A stretch of DNA of 64,000 nt from Trifolium pratense. Lineage: Eukaryota; Streptophyta; Magnoliopsida; Fabales; Fabaceae. The position numbers and the translations under genes were made by a program. The stretch covers positions 3,060,001 to 3,124,000 of the forward strand of contig NC_060064.1 in assembly GCF_020283565.1 (NCBI RefSeq). Direction: 5' to 3'. Below, one piece after another: positions 1-11,312 of this stretch. Below the pieces are notes generated by a model. That model was not told the origin of the DNA. It searched no databases and saw only the letters and a list, made by a program, of their open reading frames with translations. Every line of letters starts with the position of its first letter. Within the stretch, counting starts at the first letter, position 1.

Positions 1-5
1 AATAC

Positions 6-231
6 CTGCTCCTTTAGTAGCTGCATTGTGGATAAGGGTGAGTCCTACAAGCAAAGGATTTCCATTTCCCTCAAGCAAGGATGAGGAATAGAATGATTCA
101 TGTTCATGAGCCTCTAACAGAAAGAGTTCTTCAGTTTCATTGAAGTGATGTTGATCATATCCTACAAACCCATAAACCAAGTTGGTGAAAACAAGTCCTG
201 TTGCTATGCCAACCAAGAAAACTTTCGCCAT
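6..231 (-). CDS. Pectin acetylesterase, first exon (partial gene)
   Basis: The minus strand from the ATG at 231-229 encodes 75 residues plus one base, beginning MAKVFLVGIATGLVFTNL and ending NPLLVGLTLIHNAATKGA. The exon then meets a GT donor at 5-4 (GCAG/GTATT). The hydrophobic N-terminus looks like a signal peptide or signal anchor, as expected for a secreted wall enzyme. The phrase VGLTLIHNAATKGA followed by a phase-1 intron matches the N-terminal region of plant pectin acetylesterases (CE13), where a V-C-L-D-G-S type segment follows in the next exon. The family removes acetyl esters from wall pectin; its catalytic Ser, Asp and His lie further downstream and are outside the window, so activity cannot be judged. 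Family is inferred from a short segment; I am fairly but not fully sure. Confidence 0.72.
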
Positions 232-494
232 TTCTTCTCTTCTCTCTGTTTTTGTTTTGTAGAACTAGAAACAAACAACACTCACTAATGAAGCAAACAA
301 TGCATAACTAAATCTGATATAAGAAAGAGCTACAACATATAATTATAAGACAAAAAAAAAAAAAAGTAGAAGAAAGGAAAGGAAAGAAGAAGCGGTGAAA
401 GATTCTATCTATCTATTCTATACATAGAACAGAGTTTGCCGGGTGAGGCTTCTTTCAAGTCTTTTTATTAGTGCACGTTTGGAATCTTCCAAAC
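232..494. other. 5' flank of the pectin acetylesterase gene
   Basis: Upstream (5' UTR and promoter) side of the gene at 6-231. It contains A-rich tracts at about 351-365. No clear TATA box was identified by eye. Confidence 0.3.
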
Positions 495-677
495 TTTTCA
501 ATATTTTTTTTGGTTTTTCACCACCAGTTGAATCTGGTTCAGAGGTCATTTATGACATCAAGTGGTTTCAGCCCCCTCCCGATTGAAGTTGCGGGGGATC
601 GATTCGCGGTCCTCCCTATCAAGTTTAGCGCCAATCACCACTGAACCAACTAACGATTGGTTTTTCAATATTTTTTT
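495..677 (-). mobile_element. tRNA-derived SINE (minus) with 16-bp target duplication
   Basis: The element body is 512-661. Read on the minus strand it begins with a tRNA-like head (AGTTGGTTCAGTGGTGATTG, then a B-box-like GAATCGATCCC) and ends in CTGGTGGTGAAAAACC plus an A-rich tail. Both sides carry the same 16 bases, TTTTCAATATTTTTTT, at 495-510 and 662-677, the target-site duplication expected from LINE-dependent retroposition. Truncated relatives occur at 21795-21930 and 52325-52400. The A and B boxes are internal Pol III promoter elements in this class; no protein is encoded. Confidence 0.8.
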
Positions 678-678
678 G

Positions 679-3324
679 TTATGTGAGAAAATAGAGACAA
701 AACCAAGCAAGTAATTAGACTCGTCCCAGTGGTTAATGAACTTCATTTAATATTGAATTTTTTTGGGAGAATCCGAGTCGATTTTGAATTTTGTGTTTGA
801 ACAATTATTAGTCACACATTATTTATCTCTCGGCCAAGGTTTTAAATTACAATTGCTGCGCGTGGACTTCTTCCGTTGTGGTCATTGTGATGTGAAATAA
901 TATTAAATTTTAAAGACTACACAAAGTCGCACCACTACACCACTGTACTATTATTTACTTACCATTACCGAGTCTCAATTTGCTAAATAGATTGAAATTT
1001 GTGGTTCTAACATATTAATTTTTTGTGAAAAGATCTAAACAAACATGAATAAAATTGTCTTAATACCGTTCTTCATGTAGTTACAATGATGCAGCCATGC
1101 ATGTAATTAAAGACCACACCACAATTGCGGTGCAACCACAACATCAATATTGCGGCTCAATTGCGAATGCGAACCGCAATTTGAAGTCATGCTCAACAGC
1201 AATACATGTTATGTTACTGTATTTTTTCTCTCCTTTGAATGTGTATACATCCATACATATATGGGGGTCCTTAAGACACTTACCATTAACAAATTAACGT
1301 ATTCACGGGATTGAGGCAAAGTATTATTTGGAGAGTGTTTGGTTTGTGTGCATTTTTTGGTTCTTAACAAAACTAAGTCTGAACGTGACTCACACTATTA
1401 CTGAATACACGAGACAACACGGTGATGAATCGTTGTATTATTTTGTTTTGTTATCAACCTTTGCCATCGTTCTAAAATTTATTTGTCTCATATTCATCTT
1501 CCTTTGTCACCGCACATTCTTTTTTTTGGACTAATTTGCGCATGTTTGTCATTGTCCCACTCACTCCCTCATGACTTCAATCATTTCTCTATCTATTGTA
1601 TTTTTACTCATCTTTTTTCAATGCTATTTATAAGGATATTGAATAAAACTAACCGTTTACTATAATTGAAAATCAACCATTTTCTTTTGTTTTTATTCTA
1701 TCTTATTCTTTTTTTTTTATATATATAAACTACTCCTTCATAAGTTGCGACATTTACCAATCAACCGATCAAAACAAGTCATATGCATATATATATATAT
1801 GAAATAAAAGTTAGTTAGAAGTTAATTGCAAGTACCACATACAAATCTACTTATATGACTTGTTCTAGTTACTTAATGGTAAATACCCCCGAATTATGAA
1901 GCGGTAGAATCGACATCACCCTTATTTTTTCCGATTTTAATTTAATTTGTGCAATAGCCAATAGATACCAAACTTCAACGTACTTAGAGGGATCAAATAT
2001 ATATATGCTTTCCTTTTCAATGTACATTGCCCTTATTAAGGTTTAGTACTAGTAGTAGTATTATATTAATACTCAATTGTAACAACAATGGGTTCTTGAG
2101 ACTTGAGGTATTGTGGCAAATTGCAATAGCGCTTCCTTCTAGTAGTAGTATATAGTATCAGCGTTACGCGTACGCAACTAACCATTTCCGTTACCAATTG
2201 TGCCTATGATCATTTTGTGTTGTGCTTAGTGCTCTAGCTATGCCTAAAATCGATGATCAATTCTTGTTATCTTACATTAATAATTCCATCCATTTGCATA
2301 GAAGCCAGTGTAAACCACATGTTGTGGTGTTGTGATCAATGTGTGTATCTTAACCATGAATGGTAGTTAACGATGTACACTAGTAGTTTTATTAACCGTA
2401 TGTGTTCTGGACTGCGCTTAAGTTCAATTCGGCATCAAGCTCATTTCACTCAAACGTCGAGCACAAATTCAATATATAGCATGATGGTCCAAAGATCACA
2501 CATTCATGTTCAACAACCACATAAACTGACACTGGTCGACATCAGAATGATTGACATTTGTTGTCAATCATGACTCTTCGGTCGTTATTCCAATTTAATT
2601 ACTGTCTCTCCCAACCAGAATGATGAAATTACTTTACTGGTTACTGGTAGTAATAAAGGTAGTGCATGCATGTGAGAGCCTTCACTGAATCACATGCGTG
2701 ACGCATTATTCATTTCTCTTCTTTTGGAGGGGTAGGTGGCAAAGGACACACAACACAAACACAACTAAGAAAAGAAAAAGGCAGCGACCGAAATTGAAGG
2801 GCAATAAAATGTTGGTCGTTAATATGTCCGGCATCATCATCTAGTAATACTTATTTATTCTCACCAGCTTATAGTTACATTCAGATCAAAATTAATAGTA
2901 TTAACACAATATGCTAATGAAGATCAATATTTATTTTTTATTTTTTTTATAATGAAGATTAAATTAGAAGATGGTCAAATTAACTAATATATTTGTATTG
3001 ATTGATAAAAAAAATATGTGTCAAATTAACAATATGTGTTTTGAACTTTATTATTTCCTCCAAATTGGATCTGTACTAGTAGGTGAGAACAGTTTCGGAA
3101 TGGGTCAAGGGTCCAATCCAACGTTTTACCGAATTATTAGACCCGTAAACAAATAAAGTTGATTATACAATGGACACACTTTGATTATAGGTGATCACCA
3201 CTCAGCAGGAACATATGGACCGTCTGACATTGTCATCCTGCTATTAAACAATACATGTCATAATCACAATGGGCAAAAGAATGTTCTCGATTTTATAATC
3301 CTAATTCTTTCTTTATATAAAACA
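679..3324. other. Intergenic, no gene recognised
   Basis: AT-rich spacer with no protein of recognisable family. It contains a TA microsatellite near 1783-1800, CAA/GCGGTT-rich repeated words at 1118-1190 that look like decayed transposon sequence, and long T tracts. Short ORFs here have no coding character by eye. Confidence 0.4.
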
Positions 3325-3594
3325 TACTCCCTCCGTCCCAAAATATAAGAACTCTTTGATCACTCATCACTGCATGTATGCCAATACATACTTTTAATTA
3401 CGAATATCTTTAATTCTCTATTAATAAAAATTATGAAAATTTGATATTTGAAAAATATACATCGAAATAAGTCAAATAAGATATTATATGATAATATTTA
3501 CATGTATATATCGTTAGAAAAATAAGGTCAAAACAAGGCATATGAATAGTGCATTTAGTCAAAGAATGTCTTATAAAATGGGACGGAGGGAGTA
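3325..3594. mobile_element. Stowaway-type MITE
   Basis: Terminal inverted repeats CTCCCTCCGTCCCAAAATAT (left) and CTCCCTCCGTCCCATTTTAT (right, read on the minus strand) are each bounded by TA (3325-3326 and 3593-3594). CTCCCTCCGTCCC with a TA target is the signature of plant Stowaway elements, mobilised by Tc1/mariner transposases. Internal sequence is AT-rich and non-coding. Confidence 0.88.
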
Positions 3595-4127
3595 CAAAAA
3601 TGCTACTTTAGATATGCAATATTCCACTGACTTGATTAGCGAAGTGTATGTAGGTACCACCCCTCATTCACAATCCGGGGAAAATAATTAAAAACTAAAA
3701 AAAAAAATATGAGAGAGATATATTTTCCTTGTTCAATGTTAAAACCTGAAGTTAAATTTTTATCAATGAGACTTTCATTTTGAATTTGTAAAAATATATT
3801 TCTCTTAAAATGATTAATAATACCATATATAATATTTTTTGGTGACTAAACAAAAAAATTTACTAGCCTAACAGAACACTATATTTTTTTCGTCAGAAAA
3901 AAAAAACTATTTTTTAACATAATGCAAATAAAACACTTGGCCCGGCCCATCTTCAAACAATCATATGTTCGTGATATATTTAATGGGCTTGAAAATTAAG
4001 ATCCCCCAACACCCTGTTTTGATTATTTTTTTGTGTCAAAAATAAAAAAAAAATGTGGCAGTTTTTTTTTTTTTTTTTTTTTTTTTACGAAAAATGTGGC
4101 AGGTTGTTTTAAGAGTTTTAGTTTTGT

Positions 4128-4736
4128 CACCCTACTGATTCTGGGACGCGCCCTACAAAATTATCATACTACCCTTAGGTCACGGAATACTGTCCGGCAT
4201 TTAAGTGACGGACGTGTTAAAATTATTTAGTTTTTGTATCAGTTGAGATCTCACACCCTACCAATATTTTTATAACGTCAGCTACTTAAGTAGCGGATAT
4301 TATAAAAATTTCTCATTTTAGTAACTTTTGTAATATTTTAACTATATGTTGTACTTTAAATATGAAAGTTGTACTTCAAATGTGAGACTTTTTGCTTTAT
4401 ATATGAAAGTTGTACTTCCAATGTTAGACTTTTTATGAAAGTTGTACTTCAAATGTGATAATTTTTGCTTTATATATGAAAGTTGTACTTCAAATGTGAG
4501 ACTTTCATTGCTATTCAGGATTTTGTTAGCGGACGTGTAAAAAAAAAGAATTTTTTTTTAGTTAAAAACACCCTACCAAGATTTTTATAGCGTCCGTTAC
4601 TTAAGTAGCGGATGTTATAAAATTTTTAGTAGAGTGCATTTAACTCATAAATTACTCATTTTTTACATGTCCGCTACTTAAGTAGCGGAATGGTAAAATG
4701 AGAAACTCGTAGGGCGCACGAGTAACCGGTAGGGTG
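4128..4736. mobile_element. Inverted-repeat element with CACCCTAC termini
   Basis: The left end CACCCTACTGATTCTGGGAC is mirrored at the right end, which reads CACCCTACCGGTTACTCGTG on the minus strand; both continue with a shared GCGCCCTAC block. Inside, the palindromic word CTACTTAAGTAGCGGA recurs near 4280, 4600 and 4675, and a CACCCTACCAA segment recurs at about 4255 and 4568, so the element contains internally repeated ends. I could not find a convincing target duplication, so the superfamily (probably Mutator-like) is unproven. Confidence 0.55.
4355..4515. repeat. Short tandem repeat, four units
   Basis: Four imperfect copies of ATGAAAGTTGTACTTCAAAT followed by GTGAGACTTTTTGC, spaced roughly 30 to 45 bases apart, inside the element at 4128-4736. 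Copies differ by substitutions and by presence of the GCTTTATAT linker. Confidence 0.7.
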
Positions 4737-4740
4737 AGAA

Positions 4741-5480
4741 AAGTAAATCTCTTGTTTTAAATTGTTGATATGAAGTCTTTTTCTTTGGGCTCGTATGTTT
4801 TCAAAATGAAAATTGTTTTATGACCGCCCTAGTTGGTCCTAGCCCCCCCCCCCCAAATCTCAAACGGTTAATTTGGTTCTTACAATACAAAATTACATAA
4901 TTTCGGTTTGTACTTACGAAGTAGTGTTTAATGGCCGCAACAGCTGTTCGTAATAATGCTAATGCTTTTGAAAAAATAAAAATAAAATCCTAATGCTTAT
5001 TTTTTTAAGAGGTCACTCACATGCATTAAAAAAATAATATTGAATCCATTCCTTACAAAAAATGGTTTGCAACTTGTGAATGAAATCACTTTTTATATCA
5101 ACTATATCTTTTCTCAATTGAGACATGAGTTTCTCTGGATGTACTCTTTCACGTCTAATATTTTGAGTTATTTTATATTGAATCTAACTCATCATTTTAA
5201 AATAATTTTATAGGTAAAAAATCGTCACTCTTTATAGATAATACTAAAGTAGTATTCCAAAAACAAGTATAAGTTGATAAAATATGATCTGAACAAGTAG
5301 AATAAAATGAGATTAGAAAATAAGCTAGCATGGATTGTTCTTAGCCACCATTTTGTGTGTATACATCTTCTTACTAGTGCAAAACTGTATATGAAGTAGA
5401 AGCACTCTATTTAACATTTAACATTACTTAAAGGGCAATTACAAATCAAGATTAATCAACTTAATTACCTTATAACTATA
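4741..5480. other. Intergenic, 3' of NPF gene
   Basis: AT-rich spacer with a C10 run near 4844-4853. The 3' UTR of the transporter probably extends into 5480-5706. No other gene seen. Confidence 0.35.
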
Positions 5481-5706
5481 GGAACAAGTCACAACAAAAA
5501 AAAAAACCTTTAAAATCTGAATACATTATAGGGCTAGAGCCAACAATACCAACCAATCATACAAGCACACATGTACCATAACACATACTTCAAGCACTAC
5601 CAAAAACTTAGTACATAGTAGCAATTTCATGGTTATTCTTTCCAGTATAATCAGTCCAAAACATCCATTCAATTCTTGTCTTAACCTTGTGCTTCCATTC
5701 TTCTTT

Positions 5707-8700
5707 TCAATCTTGAATGTTTCCACCAATGTTACCTTCCCAATTTTGTTTTGTCCCACCAATCATTTTGTGAGGCATTTCATGTAAACTCTTCAAACCT
5801 ATTGAGCTTGAATCTTGGTCTTCAGATTTGTACTTATATCTTGAGGCCCAATAAAGATAGTTGAAAAAATTAAGACAACTTAGTATAGCTAAGAACCAAT
5901 AGAAAAGGTTCAAATTACTTTGATTCAAATCAAACCCATGTAACCAACCTTGTTTACTAGGAGTAATCCTTTTTGTAACAACATTAATCAAATTGACAAA
6001 AACAGTGCTTAAGAAGTAACCAATTGACATAGATAACCATGTAAAAGATGTTGACAATGATTTCATACTTGAAGGTGATTCCCTATAAAAAAATTCCAAT
6101 AGTCCCACAAGTGTGAACATATCAGCAATACCAAATATGCCATATTGGAATGAAAGCCAAAATAGGCTTATAGGGTTATTTGGGTCTTTTCTACCTTGGT
6201 CTCTTCTTTTCACTTCAACAATTCCAGCTACTGTCATTGATATCACTGAAAGTACTAATCCAACACCTACCCTTTGTAGCTGTGTGATTCCTGAAGGGTG
6301 ATTAGTGATTTTTCTTGCAAATGGAACAAAGAAAAGTTCATAAATTGGAACTAAGATGCTTATGAAAATAAGAGGGATGACAGGAATTGATGATGCTGGA
6401 ACTGTAAATGAACCAAGTTTAAGGTTCATTGTGTTTCCTTGTTGTACTGAGAATGTTTGAAGTTGTGCTAAACAAGTGTTCATGATAATTGTGCTAGCTA
6501 CTATTGGTAACATTCTTGTTAGGATTTTCACTTCTTCAACTTGTGTAACTGTGCACACTTTCCATGGTTGTGGTTTCATGTTTTCTTGAAGAATTGCTGC
6601 TTTATCAAGAAACCTGATTCAACAAAGCATTACATCTTAACATGCACTATGTATGAATTAATTAGTTTTTACAACTAATTTTGTTTAAATTCATTTAAGC
6701 ATAAGTGAACTGAACAATCACCGAAGTCTAGCGCAAGTAATTGATGTACATATGAGCTGAGTGTTAAAAATTCTAGTACACTGAGTTCGATTTCTATTAG
6801 TAAAATTAGTATCGTGTTCGTACCAAAAAAAAGTGAATCAGACACATTGGTTCACATTTAGTTTATGGCTAAAAAATAGGGATTAAGATTCACTGTCGTA
6901 AATTTTACACGCAGTCGCACACAGTTTTCAATCACAATGCCATAAATCTCGACGGACGATTTATATTGAAAACTGTGTTTTCTTAGTGAAAACAATGTCG
7001 ACCGTTAAAATTAAATCGGACAGCTTTGATTGATTACTGCATGCAGGAAATCCTTTTCCAAAAAAAATAGTACATTTAGAGAGAAAAAAGTTCCAAATTT
7101 CAACTCAAAATCACATTAAGAGGAGACAACAATTTTACTACTCAACAACATAGAAACACTTCATGAGTAAAAGAAAAATAGAAACACTTAAAAATCAATT
7201 TTAGGTGTGTAAAATTAATTTTTATAAGAATGACTTTTACTATGCATAAAAGTGAGTGATATTATATTGTACTCAAAGTACAAATCCCAAACAAAAAATA
7301 AAGCTAGAAAAGGTAGTCCTATGCTATTCCCTAAGTTGCATATTTTTCAGGGAGAAAAACAACAAAAAACATAACATTGATTACACCAAGTAGTACAGTA
7401 CTACTATTCTTTATCATGACCTCTAAGTTATGTCAGAAAACTTTTGTTACTTTTATCTTTGTGTTAAGCAATTTACACACGGCATAGATATTACTACTTT
7501 CATAGTAGTACTATCTATGCTTCTCCAAATCATGTAGATATGTATGTGGGTCCAGTGGTCCTTTGTCCTTACCTACTACCATCTACATGAAAAAGAATCC
7601 TAACATGCCAATTTGCTGGACCATTATTTTCTTTAGTATACTATAGTCTTATCATTTTGCAGACAATTATTAATTTTGGTTTGTGTATGCATTGCAACTT
7701 GATTGATAAACATGAATCAAGAAAGATTGGTAAGTCACCTCATTTGTTTTGTGTGAACAATTTTCTCTACTGTTGCATCTTTGTCACTCATTTCATATAG
7801 TTCTTCGTGTGATCCTGGTTCTGACAGCTTTCGGTTTTTAAATGCCACAACAATAACCTGTAGTCAACAAAAAAAAATCATATTTTTACACTGTCATTCA
7901 ATATCAACCATGTATTCCGTCAAATCACCTCACTATAGTACACCGCACTTTCATGGTACAGGAATAGTTAATTCTTATTGGACGTTCATGTAAAAATATC
8001 GTACACTGACTTAGTATGTTCGTTAAATTCTTACGAAATCGTAAATAAAGATCATATACACCAAAAACATATTTAACTCATAGATTAATCATTAATTAAG
8101 CATTTTTTTAAGGAGAGTCAAACTGAGATTGAGATTAGACCTGAGCAATTCTGATTATAGGACTATCTCCTGGAGTTTTGATTCTATAGAAAGGTTTCCC
8201 AAGAGCAAGAGTAACAAAACCAATAGAAGAAGCAATGGTAATTATGAAAAATCCCCAATGCCAAGCTCTTTGAGTACTAACCCAAACAACACCAGTAACA
8301 CCAGTAATTGCTCCAAGAGTTGAACTAAGTAAAAGCCAATTGAAAAAGCTAGCAAGAGCTTTTGCTTCATTTGGATCTTTTTCTTCAAATTGGTCAGCAC
8401 CAAATGCAGTCATAGATCCTCTTACTCCTCCAATACCTAATGCCAATAAACTCAATGATGTGTAAAACATGAATCCTATTCCACCTTTCATACAACTTGA
8501 TTTCCCACATGCATTTGGATGTAAATGATCTGAAGCAGCTTGAAAAGTAACCATTGCCAAAGCCTACAATTATTATTAAATCAAAAAAATAAGACAATGT
8601 GTGCGAGTGTTGTAAACTCTGGAGTACCTGAGTTCGATTCCTGATAAAAAAATTGAGATTTTGAAGAACTTACAAGAACTTCTAGTGATCCAAAAATCAA

Positions 8701-9176
8701 GCAAGTGGTGAATCTATTCAAATAAGTATCTGAGATGAAACCACCAACAAGTGAAAGCAAGAAAGTTGAACCCATAAAGTTTGTGAGAGTATTTGCAGAA
8801 CTTGATAGATCAAAATGCATCACTCCATAGAAGTATAGAACTAAGCTAACCATGTTTGCAACAAAACCCATGTTGTCCAATGCTGACAAAACTACATCAA
8901 CAAAAACAAAATCATATCTTTGTTATCAAATTCAAATCACAAAAAAACAGAACAAGCAAAGAGTGTTTTTTTCTTTTACTTTTGCTTACCAAATATAAAC
9001 ATGGAAGCTCTAAATCCACCTTTCTTTCTCTTCCATTCAGCAAGAAGCTTGAGTTCTTCTGTTTCCTCTTGATTTTCCTATATTAAAAGATTTGAAATTC
9101 ATAAACTATATGCATAGAAAAAACAAGATAGAAAAATGGTTTAGTTGAATGAGTAGAAGAATGAGAATCTTACCAT
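5707..9176 (-). CDS. NPF4: NRT1/PTR FAMILY (NPF4-type) membrane transporter
   Basis: Six coding exons on the minus strand: 9176-9174 (ATG only), 9077-8990, 8891-8674, 8563-8141, 7857-7739 and 6613-5707, all with GT/AG borders. They sum to 1758 bases, 585 residues plus TGA, with no frame break, the usual NPF length. The protein starts MENQEETEELKLLAEWKRKK and shows successive hydrophobic segments, the MFS/POT-type FISDTYLNRF loop, ALGIGGVRG, GADQFEEKDP, FNWLL, the CLAQLQTFSVQQ block and FFYRESPSSMKSL before the last helices. Pattern and C-terminal half resemble the NPF4 subfamily, whose characterised members carry nitrate or abscisic acid; the substrate here cannot be read from sequence. The TM1 ExxER motif tied to proton coupling in many NPFs is replaced by SALDN, so coupling may differ. 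Location is presumably plasma membrane. NPF4 assignment is by resemblance; the exon model is strong. Confidence 0.9.
8590..8655 (-). repeat. SINE-like fragment in NPF intron
   Basis: Between coding exons 3 and 4 lies CTCTGGAGTACCTGAGTTCG followed by ATTCCTGATAAAAAA, a tRNA B-box-like GAGTTCGATTCC with an A-rich tail. A related GAGTTCGATTTC segment lies at about 6780 in the last intron. Probably short SINE remnants; ends not resolved. Confidence 0.3.
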
Positions 9177-9179
9177 TGT

Positions 9180-10535
9180 TAAGACAATGAGTTAAGTTAC
9201 AATGAAATGGTGTTTGTGAAGAAATAGCTTAAAATTATTTGCTTCTATCTTTCACAAGTTGTGTACTCTCCATGCTACTTATCATACACTATGTATCTAC
9301 TTTTTGAAATTCTCTTACCTCACTTTTTTGCATTTTAAGTCCAAAACAGTAATTAAAAAAATTTGTACTGTACTAAATTAAAGGTTGAAATTAATGATGC
9401 TTAATGAATCAGTTATCATAATCAACTTAACATAGATACCCCACGTTACTTGTTACTTGATGTTTGTCATTGATGAAAAATCCATTACAAAGGTTGTAAC
9501 AATTTCCTAAACCAGAAGCTTTCAAATGAAGGTAATGAGTGAAATTGATGGAAATGAAAAGACTTGTTATAGAAATTGGATAGACTTTTCCTTGCTTGAT
9601 TAATTGGTCATATCATACATCAACTATTCATTAACGTTAAAAGCTGCATGTGGGTTTGTTAATTATTGTATGAGTAGTACTAATCAAGAAGTTAAGTGTG
9701 AAAATTGTTTAATGAATAAAGGTATCAGCAACTTTGTGTTGTGTCAAAGCTTAAGATGGTTAATTATTGTGATGATAATACAGTAAGAAAGGACTAAGGT
9801 TGAAGTTGAAACTTGTATTTTTGGTGAGACAGCATTGTCAGAATGAAAAAAGATTTTATAGTTTTCTTGCTAAACACTTGTTGTAGCACAAGAATTTCCA
9901 TGCGTACGAAAGTTACAATTGAGATGTGTACAGTACAATTATCCAAAGCTGACTTTCCATCCTCCAAAGGCTGTAAAAAAATTGAAATCCAATGTTGGGG
10001 TTGACACGTTATGGTTATGGTTGAAGTTGAACTATTCACTTACATTTGTTGTCATCAGGAAGATAGTCACAAATTAAACTTGTGTTGTGTCAACATAAAA
10101 AATAAGGAGGGCCAAAATATAAGGACTAGTTGACTATTGCACGTACCTCAATAATAATTTTGATTATCTATATTTTTAATTGTCTACTAGTAAAAATTAT
10201 AAAAATTTGATATATTATAAATTTATAGTTTAATTGTCTATTAGTAAAAATATATTATTTTGAATTTTTTTTTTAAAAAAAAGTTTGGAAACAGTTTATT
10301 CTTACAAATTTATAGTTTATTTTTACTGATTTATAGTTTATTCTAGTAACCTAATTTAATCAGTAATTTATAACTTATTCTCTCCAATCTCATATATAGT
10401 ATAAATAAAAATCGTAAAAGTGATATATTTAGTTTATAATATAGACTAAATATATAATTCTTTCAACTAATATATTTAAAAAATAATAATTTTTGTTTAT
10501 ATAACCGAAGGAAATATTGCATATATTTGTTATTC
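9180..10535. other. Intergenic, upstream of NPF gene
   Basis: Contains the 5' UTR/promoter side of the minus-strand transporter. It is followed by AT-rich DNA with repeated ATTTATAGTTTA words at 10220-10375. No gene recognised. Confidence 0.35.
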
Positions 10536-11312
10536 AACGGTGTTTGTGGTGAGGTGATGTTGCAGTGCGGTTGGCGCGTACGGTGGTGGTGGCGACGGGT
10601 TTGACGAAACCCCTCACGGGTTGTGTTCTGTTTCTTGGTGTTTTGGCTTATCGTCATCGTTTTCGCGATGGGTCGTGGTCTTTTTCTAGTTGCTGCTAGT
10701 CATTTGTGTGTTGGTTGCTGGCGCGTGTGCGGATGGTTTTCTAGATATTTGATTTTTCGATTGCTTTTTCAAATCTGTTGAGATTTGCAGGATTCACGGT
10801 CTCTGATTGACCTCTGCCATGTCGATGTCGATTGTTTTTCCTCGGGTTGTGTTCTGTTTCTTTGGTGTTTGGTTGTGGTTGTTTCGGCATTACCAACCTC
10901 GTAGTGGTGTCTTTGTCGTATGGAGTGTAGGCTATCTTCGAGATGAGCTTGTCTGTCTAGGTTCTCATTCTATCTTTGCCCATCAGTCTTGCGCCTTATG
11001 GAGCTGTTTTTGGATCCTGATGGATCAATTGCTTTTGATTCGAGATTGGGGTGTCTAATAGCATATTTTTGGCCCAGGTTTGTGTCTTCTTTGGTGGCAT
11101 GAAAGTTGATGATTATCTTTCTATTATGGGATTATGAGGTGAATCTCAATTATGTGGTATTTATTTTGATGTTTATATTCGATGTTCCGCATATGTACGA
11201 TAAAGGAGTATTAACTAGACGCCTCTTTTATGTAATTCCTTTTTTATCGGTCTGTGTTCATCTTGTACAGAGACCTGATTAATAATATATTTGTCGTCGA
11301 AGAAAAATTAAT
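10536..11312 (+). mobile_element. Possible truncated LINE tail
   Basis: The base composition changes abruptly to G/T-rich sequence (GGTGGTGGTGGCG type words at 10580-10600). The stretch ends with GTACAGAGACCTGATTAATA and an ATATTTGTCGTCGAAGAAAAA tail, which looks like the 3' end of plant L1-type LINEs. No reverse transcriptase frame is present. A similar TTCCTTTTTTATCGGT segment recurs at 17270-17300. Identification rests on resemblance only. Confidence 0.35.
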
